Part shown: positions 7,101 through 11,151 of the stretch, in pieces | Layout of the letters: every line of letters begins with the position of its first letter | How positions within the stretch are numbered: position 1 is the stretch's first letter | NCBI GenBank assembly: GCA_012798185.1 | Contig: JAAZNS010000175.1 | Coordinates: forward strand, 1-11,151 | From: Chloroflexota bacterium | GTDB taxonomy: Bacteria > Chloroflexota > Anaerolineae > Anaerolineales > UBA4823 | Reading direction: 5' to 3' | Length of the DNA: 11,151 bases | The notes under the pieces: model-generated | The model's input: only the letters and a program-made list of their open reading frames with translations | What the model was told of the DNA's origin: nothing | Database searches by the model: none | Position numbers and translations under genes: made by a program

Positions 7101-7514
7101 ATTTGAGACACGGGTTGCATCCACATCGATTTCATTCACGTGTTTAGGCAAAGGCAAGCCTTGTGTCCCCACTGCCGGTGAAGAAACCGGAGGAGTTTTT
7201 CGGGTTTGTGAAATTGAAATATCGGGAGATTGTTTAAGGGGAATTAAAGTTGATTCCGATAAATCCTTTTCGTCCGATGCTGCTTTGAATTGTACATCAA
7301 TATTATCTCCACTTACGGAAAGCTTTTTTTCAATATCATCCGGCTCTTCAGTCTTTCCTTCTTCAATACTTTCTGGAGATGTCAAATCTTCTTCACGCTT
7401 CTGCATGAATATTTCATTTGTAAAATCGCTTTCGTTTTCTTCCGATTCCGATACCAGTCTACGAAATTTTTGACTGGGGAACTCATCTTTAGGTATGTTT
7501 GATTGATCTGACAT
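4200..7514 (-). CDS. Class A penicillin-binding protein (bifunctional glycosyltransferase/transpeptidase, PBP1A-type) with long disordered tails
   Basis: The enzyme polymerises lipid II into glycan strands and cross-links the stem peptides on the outer face of the membrane. Residues 1-190 are a disordered cytoplasmic tail, acidic at first (about 1-95), then basic and proline-rich. One membrane segment spans about 195-225. The GT51 domain shows EDKEFYNHPGYD (catalytic E288), GASTITQQLARN (319-330), RKLREA and KDEILEIYMNENYYG. The transpeptidase domain shows the three penicillin-binding motifs: SAIK (nucleophile S581, K584), SYN (644-646) and KTGT (782-785). An Ig/FN3-like beta domain follows at about 963-1062. 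A Thr-Pro-rich stalk (1064-1104) ends the protein. Extracytoplasmic cysteines C444/C455, C859/C870 and C909/C957 could form disulfides. An AGGG site lies 6 nt before the ATG. It starts 24 nt after the maoC-like stop, so the two are probably co-transcribed. The length (1104) exceeds a typical PBP1A because of the two tails. Confidence 0.96.
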   Translation of the reverse strand: MSDQSNIPKDEFPSQKFRRLVSESEENESDFTNEIFMQKREEDLTSPESIEEGKTEEPDDIEKKLSVSGDNIDVQFKAASDEKDLSESTLIPLKQSPDISISQTRKTPPVSSPAVGTQGLPLPKHVNEIDVDATRVSNVAYQPQRKTEKPFSPSPQRLSTSTVIKPTYPPAKKISPQKKTSKRAPIIQVDWRQSLGCIIKSMIAGLFILVVIGLCLFSFGLYQYYAIAKDLPTIADLKQRAAQFETTRILDREGNILYEILDPNAGRRTYVTLDKISPYLVAATLATEDKEFYNHPGYDIFAIVRAFLQNQEGNEIVSGASTITQQLARNLLFTTEERNNQSYERKLREAVLAAEITRRYSKDEILEIYMNENYYGNLAYGVEAAAQTYFGLHASQLDLGQAAFIAGLPQAPSIYDIHTNREVTLKRMEDVLVLMYKLSLEQDCIYVSNSPERVCVDAVSATNASNTISKYEFPSPNIPLRYPHWVNYIRSILESQFDPKTIYRSGFSVYTTLDPDMQDLAEKLVKEQVERLADKKATDGALIAIQPSTGEILAMVGSADYNNDNISGQVNMVLSPRQPGSAIKPITYLAAFEKGWTASTLIWDVPSKFPASGLPDDTSQNYEPVNYDEKFHGPVTVRSALANSYNVPAVKTLYAVGIYDNASTPNEDGMIAMAKRLGITTFTRSDYGLSLTLGGGDVTLFELTGAYATMANNGSRISPVAITRIVDYNGEEVYSYVKPTPTQAIRAEHAYIISSILSDNDARTPAFGANSVLNLPFKAAVKTGTTNDFRDNWTVGYTPDLAVGVWIGNADYSPMENISGVAGAAPIWAEFMKTAVPLISGGNPSSFTRPSGIVERVICSASGAEPSQWCPSQRSEIFAADQLPLPKEEDLWQKVEVDTWTNLKASSDCGDYKAEKFVINVTDPWAIKWIKQTQEGKDWAAGMGFKKPYTFTPERECKADDPRPIISISSPGKGATITSSPLEIIGEINATDKFDNFRLEYGVGEDPEEWKTLEKRNKPVKSSKEIYEWDISDMPAGIVTLRIVINSTEDTYAELKIPINLQVPTPTPTLTPTFTPTFTPTMTPTITETPTLTPTATDTPPPTP
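4203..4325 (-). repeat. Low-complexity Thr-Pro repeat encoding the PBP C-terminal stalk
   Basis: This GT-rich (plus strand) stretch encodes about 41 residues made of TPT-X units (TPTLTPTFTPT and similar), ending DTPPPTP immediately before the stop. The repeat is imperfect and 6-12 nt periodic. Such tails in surface proteins usually act as extended wall-spanning linkers and can be glycosylated on Thr. It is a site where slipped-strand length change is likely. Confidence 0.8.
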
Positions 7515-7538
7515 TGTTTTCCCTATAATAAAATTGTA

Positions 7539-8003
7539 TCAATTTCCAGCTACCAAGACATTCCAAATTCCTTTCATCACCACGTCTTCGCATTGATTGA
7601 TAACACTTGCCTTAATCGTAACCAAGCCTCCACCTAATCGAGGCATTTTCTTAGTTTCGAGAACTTCTAAATTGACGTGGATTGTGTCACCAATAAACAC
7701 AGGTTTGGAAAATTTCCATTCTGTAATCTCTCGAAAAGCCAGCGCTGTTCCCTCTAAAACACCGGTGCGCATGGCAAGCCCTGAAGCAATAGCTAATACC
7801 AACAATCCATGTGCTACGCGCCTGCCAAAAAGAGAATTTTTACTGAACTCCTCATCGGTATGGATTTGGTTAAAATCACCCGACAAACCAGCGAAAACGC
7901 TAATGTCGCTTTCGGTTATTGTTCTTCCAGAACTGATGATTTTTTGACCGGTACTGAATTCTTCGAAATATAAACCACGGCGAGTAATATTAAGATCATC
8001 CAT
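7539..8003 (-). CDS. MaoC-like (R)-specific enoyl-CoA hydratase family protein
   Basis: This is a 154-residue hot-dog-fold protein of the MaoC dehydratase family, which adds water to or removes it from acyl-CoA double bonds. The hydratase motif is intact: AGLSGDFNQIHTDEEF carries the catalytic pair D43 and H48 with N45, followed by FGRRVAHGLL (59-68). A strand-rich segment (EWKFSKPVFIGDTIHVNLEVLE) follows, as in the family. Its true acyl-CoA substrate is not readable; fatty-acid, polyester-precursor or branched-acid degradation are all possible. A good AGAGGA site (8010-8015) sits 6 nt before the ATG. It is the first gene of a two-gene unit with the PBP gene 24 nt downstream. That pairing has no obvious functional logic. 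Confidence 0.9.
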   Translation of the reverse strand: MDDLNITRRGLYFEEFSTGQKIISSGRTITESDISVFAGLSGDFNQIHTDEEFSKNSLFGRRVAHGLLVLAIASGLAMRTGVLEGTALAFREITEWKFSKPVFIGDTIHVNLEVLETKKMPRLGGGLVTIKASVINQCEDVVMKGIWNVLVAGN

Positions 8004-8015
8004 ATGTATTCCTCT

Positions 8016-8027
8016 AAGAATATTCTT
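8016..8027. promoter_or_regulatory. 12-bp perfect palindrome in the maoC-like leader, possible operator
   Basis: AAGAATATTCTT is a perfect palindrome lying between the predicted maoC-like transcription start and its ribosome site, which it abuts. A dimeric regulator bound here could block the minus-strand unit. It is too short and too AT-rich to form a strong RNA hairpin. No second copy was noticed in the window. Confidence 0.25.
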
Positions 8028-8044
8028 GGTTACCGATTGAATTC

Positions 8045-8053
8045 ATTCTAGCA
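8045..8053 (-). promoter_or_regulatory. Predicted extended -10 promoter of the maoC-like/PBP unit
   Basis: The minus strand reads TGC followed by TAGAAT (8045-8050), an extended -10 with a single mismatch. No good -35 is present at 16-18 nt (the best position reads GAAATT). The predicted start near 8038 gives a leader of about 35 nt that contains the 12-bp palindrome and the ribosome site. Confidence 0.4.
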
Positions 8054-8074
8054 TAAAATTGCAGTGAAATTTCT

Positions 8075-8103
8075 TTGACGTCTGAATAAACTTCCCTTAA
8101 AAT
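8075..8103 (+). promoter_or_regulatory. Predicted sigma70-type promoter of the glycoside hydrolase-like gene
   Basis: TTGACG (8075-8080) and TAAAAT (8098-8103) are separated by 17 nt, each one base from consensus. Six bases separate the -10 from the A of the ATG at 8110, so transcription is expected to begin at or within a base or two of the start codon. No Shine-Dalgarno sequence exists between the promoter and the ATG. Confidence 0.6.
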
Positions 8104-8109
8104 TCATCA

Positions 8110-10488
8110 ATGCGTGAATGGAAATTAAAGACATCTGATCCTGTTCATCTCACATTAGCATCGGATGCACGTCTCGTTCCAACTGATTATTTTAACGATC
8201 AAATTTGGGAAATTGCGCTCAAGGGAGGAGAACCTTCAGGGATTGCCCTTAACACCACATTTGGATTACGCGCTCGCTCCTTTCGGATGATGCCACGATT
8301 TACGGAAAATGAAATAACCATCAACGACCATGATGAATTTATAAACACGCCTTTATTGAATGAGTTCTACCCCAATTACTTGTCATTTTCTTTTTGCCCT
8401 TTTAAAAATTTAAACGTAAAAGCTGAATATTGGGTTCCCCATTCACAAGGAATATTGGTTCGATTTAGATTATTCAATCAATCAGATAAGTCAAGAGAAA
8501 TTAAATTCGATTGGCTCGCGCAATTATCTCCCCATAATGGCCACATCCTGACGCCTGTTGAAATCGAAAACACCTGGGCATTAACCGGAGATACCGATGG
8601 CCTTACCCTAATTATCTTAATCAGCGGTGGTGCTCGATCATTCGCCAGCCCTTTTCCTTGTTTCAGCCAGGTAATACAACTCCCGTCTAGATATGAATAC
8701 GATATAACAGTAAGTTGTGCTGGGTTTTATACAATCCAGGATTCATTCACTGCTGCCCGTCATTACCTAGGAAGAAATTGGGAAATTGAAACCAATAAAA
8801 TCAAATTATTGAATACCGAACAAATCGATATATTCACAGGAAATTCCGATTGGGATGCTGCCTTTGCATTTTCTCAAACGCTGCTGAATCAACTTCGGAT
8901 CAATCCTAAAAAGCTACTTCCTCATCCATCTTTTGTATTATCCCGCCATAAGGATCAGGGTTACTCTGTTAGAGGAGATGGAAGGGATTATAACCACTTA
9001 TGGAACGGCCAGCCAGCTATCGAAAGTTATTTTTTAGCCAGCTCATTATTACCCGCTGCTGCAGAATATGCTAAGGGACTTGTAAGAAATTTCATATCAA
9101 CGCAATTAGAAGATGGAACAATCGATTGGAAACCTGGTGTTGTGGGTCAACGCAGCCAGTTATTAGCAACTCCAATTTTATCCTCTCTGGTTTGGCGGAT
9201 TTTCCAATCCACCGCGGATCAAAATTTTCTCAATGAAACTTTTTATCCTCTATATCGATTTGTTAAAGCATGGTTTTCACCTGTGCATGACCGTAATCAT
9301 GATGGTATTCCCGAATGGGATCATGTGTTACAAGCAGGCTGCGAAGATCATCCTGTCTTTTCCTATTCACTTCCTTATTCCCTGGGTGTTGATATTTCAA
9401 CCGCAGAAAGCCCTGCTTTAGCAGCTTTTCTTTTCAAAGAATGCTGGTGTTTAAAAGAAATTGGGAAAATAATTAATCAACATGATTTTGATCTTGAATT
9501 GGATTCGATTGCTGACCGCTTATCCGAATTCGTAAACGCAACCTGGAATGCTGAACAAAATGCATATTTATATCAAGATCGAGATACGCATAAAAGCACA
9601 AAAGGGCAAATTATAGCTAAAAAACAAGGAAACGGAGAAATCCTAATTCAGCGGGATTTTCCAGAGCCGGTGCGGTTATTAATTCATACCCAGGTATGCG
9701 ATGAAAAAACGCGACGCGGACAATTCTTCATCCATGGCGTCGACCAGCAAGGTATGCTGGATGTCGAACGAATCGATATGCATCAAATGCGATGGAACCA
9801 TGGAAAAGGGTTTATTACTGGCACATGCGTCTATTCTCGAATCGAATCCATCGATATTCAAGGTGTTCGAGATGAGGATGTCATCTCAATATTTTCTGTG
9901 AATTACCATTTTCACGATCTAACTTCATTCATTCCTTTATGGGCAGGTATTCCAAACCGTGAACAGGCTCAATCCATGATCGAAAAATGCCTCATGGACC
10001 CACTAAAATATAATCGTTCGTTCGGGCTAATTCAATTTTTGGAGCAGAATGTTTCCGATACTGAAAATCAAGAATTATTCACCAACCTAATATGGACACA
10101 ATTAATTGGCGAAGGAATGCTAAGATATGGTTATCGAAATGAGGTCGCTCAATTATTCAATCAAATGATGCCTGCAATCATTCGCTCATTAAAAAACCAT
10201 CACAATTTTCGGGAGTACTATCAGGGTGTAACTGGTATTGGAACCGGCGAATCAAATTACCTGAGTGGAGTGGCTCCAATCAGCTTGTTTTTAGATACAA
10301 TAGGCTGTCGGCTGCTCTCATCCAATAAAATCGCATGTCGCGGATTTAACCCATTCTCTTTACCAATTACGGTAAAATATCGAGGAATAAGCGTCTATAA
10401 GCAAGTGGATAAAACTACTGTAATTTTTCCCAACGGTGAGACAGCGTTGGTTGAGGATGATTTACCGAAGATAATTTCCTGCGAATAA
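8110..10488 (+). CDS. GH63/mannosylglycerate hydrolase-like six-hairpin glycosidase with a beta-rich insert
   Basis: This is a 792-residue protein without signal peptide or membrane segment, so it is probably cytoplasmic. Residues 1-235 look like an N-terminal beta-sandwich. From about 240 onward comes an (alpha/alpha)6 barrel like that of GH63 and mannosylglycerate hydrolases (clan GH-G). Landmarks are RGDGRDYNHLWNGQPAIESYFLA (287-309), LEDGTIDWKPG, the RNHDGIPEWDH block (395-404) followed by GCEDHPVF, GVDISTAESPALAAFLFKE, FIPLWAGIP (607-615) and REYYQGVTGIGTGESNYLSGVAP (701-723). By analogy, D413 is a candidate general acid and E702 a candidate general base. An extra beta-rich stretch (about 497-600) interrupts the barrel. 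The substrate (alpha-glucoside, glycosylglycerate or an oligosaccharide) cannot be determined. The ATG at 8110 has no ribosome site but fits a leaderless start. Two c-di-AMP receptor-like genes follow in the same direction. It could alternatively be annotated as debranching-enzyme-like. Confidence 0.8.
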   Translation: MREWKLKTSDPVHLTLASDARLVPTDYFNDQIWEIALKGGEPSGIALNTTFGLRARSFRMMPRFTENEITINDHDEFINTPLLNEFYPNYLSFSFCPFKNLNVKAEYWVPHSQGILVRFRLFNQSDKSREIKFDWLAQLSPHNGHILTPVEIENTWALTGDTDGLTLIILISGGARSFASPFPCFSQVIQLPSRYEYDITVSCAGFYTIQDSFTAARHYLGRNWEIETNKIKLLNTEQIDIFTGNSDWDAAFAFSQTLLNQLRINPKKLLPHPSFVLSRHKDQGYSVRGDGRDYNHLWNGQPAIESYFLASSLLPAAAEYAKGLVRNFISTQLEDGTIDWKPGVVGQRSQLLATPILSSLVWRIFQSTADQNFLNETFYPLYRFVKAWFSPVHDRNHDGIPEWDHVLQAGCEDHPVFSYSLPYSLGVDISTAESPALAAFLFKECWCLKEIGKIINQHDFDLELDSIADRLSEFVNATWNAEQNAYLYQDRDTHKSTKGQIIAKKQGNGEILIQRDFPEPVRLLIHTQVCDEKTRRGQFFIHGVDQQGMLDVERIDMHQMRWNHGKGFITGTCVYSRIESIDIQGVRDEDVISIFSVNYHFHDLTSFIPLWAGIPNREQAQSMIEKCLMDPLKYNRSFGLIQFLEQNVSDTENQELFTNLIWTQLIGEGMLRYGYRNEVAQLFNQMMPAIIRSLKNHHNFREYYQGVTGIGTGESNYLSGVAPISLFLDTIGCRLLSSNKIACRGFNPFSLPITVKYRGISVYKQVDKTTVIFPNGETALVEDDLPKIISCE

Positions 10489-10508
10489 TTTGGTTGGCTT
10501 AAAATATT

Positions 10509-10514
10509 AGAGGA
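10509..10514 (+). promoter_or_regulatory. Ribosome binding site deciding the start of the first DarA-like gene
   Basis: AGAGGA ends 1 nt before the ATG at 10516, 4 nt before the in-frame ATG at 10519 and 10 nt before a third at 10525. The first is too close to be used with this site. The second is the most reasonable and the third cannot be excluded. Confidence 0.5.
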
Positions 10515-10518
10515 AATG

Positions 10519-10905
10519 ATGAAAATGGGTAACCAACCTGATAAAATATATAAAATGCAAAAGCAAAACTTAAATTTTCCAGCCAATTGTCTCATCATAG
10601 CCATCGTTCAATTTCAAGACGAAAGAAAAGCAACTCGCGCCCTTAATAAAATCGGCTTGACAAGTATTCACCTTTCAAGTACCGGTGCATTTTTGGAGAG
10701 AAAAAACGCGATTTTACTGATCGGTTTGAATGAGAAACAAATTGAAGCTGCGTTAGAGGCAATTCAAAATACCTGCCATGAAAGGACAGAATACGTCTCT
10801 ACTCCGTTAGAGGGTGCTCCGCTGCCCATACCTTTATCAACTCCAATACAGGTTGGAGGGGCAACCGTATTCATATTGCCTATCGATCGTTACGAGGAGG
10901 TTTAA
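10519..10905 (+). CDS. Cyclic-di-AMP receptor family protein (DarA/PstA, PII-like), divergent binding loop
   Basis: This is a small PII-like trimeric-fold protein of the DarA/PstA family, which in Firmicutes binds cyclic-di-AMP. In residue numbers counted from the ATG at 10516, the family core starts at about 24 (NCLIIAIVQFQD). It shows STGAFLERKNAILLIG (55-70) and the diagnostic C-terminal GGATVFILPID (114-124). A 20-odd residue N-terminal extension rich in Lys, Gln and Asn precedes the core and is not usual. At positions where family members have an R-x-T pair and GGFL, this protein has T-S-I and GAFL, so ligand binding may be weakened or altered. The long loop before GGATVF is retained. 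The gene starts 30 nt after the hydrolase stop and ends 4 nt before the next gene, whose ribosome site lies in its last codons. It therefore seems co-transcribed with both. Confidence 0.82.
   Translation: MKMGNQPDKIYKMQKQNLNFPANCLIIAIVQFQDERKATRALNKIGLTSIHLSSTGAFLERKNAILLIGLNEKQIEAALEAIQNTCHERTEYVSTPLEGAPLPIPLSTPIQVGGATVFILPIDRYEEV
10894..10900 (+). promoter_or_regulatory. Ribosome binding site of the second DarA-like gene, inside the first
   Basis: GAGGAGG is a strong Shine-Dalgarno sequence 9 nt before the ATG at 10910. It also encodes the closing Glu-Glu-Val of the upstream protein, which points to coupled translation of the pair. Confidence 0.7.
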
Positions 10906-10909
10906 TATT

Positions 10910-11151
10910 ATGAAAATGATCATCGCCATCATTCGCTATAGCGATAATGATCCTGTATCTCAGGGGTTAATCTCATCCGGCTTCCGCGTAACGCGTATCG
11001 CTTCCACGGGCGGTTTCTTACGGCGTGGATCGACAACGTTGATTATTGGTGTGGCAGATGATAAAGTTGACGAAGCTATCCAGGTGATTAAAGATCATAC
11101 ATTACCCCCTGAAGACCCAAATACAAAAAGGGCTACTTTATTTGTATTGAA
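10910..11151 (+). CDS. Second cyclic-di-AMP receptor family protein (DarA/PstA-like), canonical binding loop, 3' end cut by window edge
   Basis: Eighty codons are visible; the frame is open to the right edge. The start MKMIIAIIRYSDND is the family's first beta strand. GFRVTRIASTGGFLRRGSTTLIIGV (24-48) matches the cyclic-di-AMP-binding loop, with R26, T28 and GGFL at 34-37; the usual Asn at 41 is Ser here. The sequence then runs through a helix (DKVDEAIQVIKDH) to ATLFVL (75-80), equivalent to ATVFVLP near the family's C-terminus, so only about ten residues should be missing. The segment between IIG and ATLF is 28 residues, versus 46 in the upstream paralogue, so the large variable loop is much shortened. 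It starts 4 nt after the upstream stop. The assignment to the family is solid; ligand binding is inferred. Confidence 0.85.
   Translation, partial: MKMIIAIIRYSDNDPVSQGLISSGFRVTRIASTGGFLRRGSTTLIIGVADDKVDEAIQVIKDHTLPPEDPNTKRATLFVL

Noticed and set aside
7285..7502. Two small plus-strand frames with hydrophobic or serine-rich translations
   Set aside because: They are antisense to the acidic N-terminal tail of the PBP, overlap each other, lack ribosome sites and resemble no known protein.
10395..10604. A minus-strand frame of 69 codons spanning the hydrolase/DarA junction
   Set aside because: It overlaps two well-supported plus-strand genes and has no supporting ribosome site or recognisable motif.

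Overview
The window looks like chromosomal DNA of a bacterium, most probably a member of the Chloroflexota (class Anaerolineae or a relative). The clues are an actinobacterial-type myo-inositol-1-phosphate synthase, a class A penicillin-binding protein with a Thr-Pro-rich C-terminal stalk of the kind common in that phylum, the yebC-ruvC-ruvA order, and moderately AT-leaning base composition. The taxon is an inference; there is no rRNA or other decisive marker.

Left part (1-4004, all on the minus strand): the 5' two thirds of an M42 metallopeptidase run off the left edge behind their own promoter. Upstream lies a tight yebC-ruvC-ruvA cluster (YebC/PmpR/TACO1-family factor plus the Holliday junction resolvase and branch-migration DNA-binding subunit; ruvB is not in the window). 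Then comes ino1, the first step of inositol synthesis.

Middle (4005-8003): a short intergenic region carries two face-to-face promoters sharing one palindromic -10 element. One drives ino1 leftwards and the other a tRNA-Pro(CGG) rightwards. The tRNA ends 11 bp from the convergent 3' end of a 1104-codon bifunctional penicillin-binding protein. That gene is the second of a two-gene minus-strand unit behind a MaoC-like hydratase.

Right part (8004-11151, plus strand): a divergent control region contains a good sigma70-type promoter whose predicted start falls on the ATG of the next gene, so the mRNA may be leaderless. The gene encodes a 792-residue cytoplasmic (alpha/alpha)6 glycoside hydrolase-like protein related to GH63 and mannosylglycerate hydrolase, with an unusual beta-rich insert. 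It is followed at 30 and 4 nt by two tandem, divergent paralogues of the DarA/PstA PII-like cyclic-di-AMP receptor family; the second is cut by the window edge. The two paralogues keep complementary parts of the family's features. This hydrolase plus receptor-pair cluster is the most interesting part of the window. A link between c-di-AMP and sugar or osmolyte turnover is plausible but only inferred.

No CRISPR array, insertion sequence, integrase, rRNA or phage gene was seen. No intergenic stretch exceeds 300 bases.
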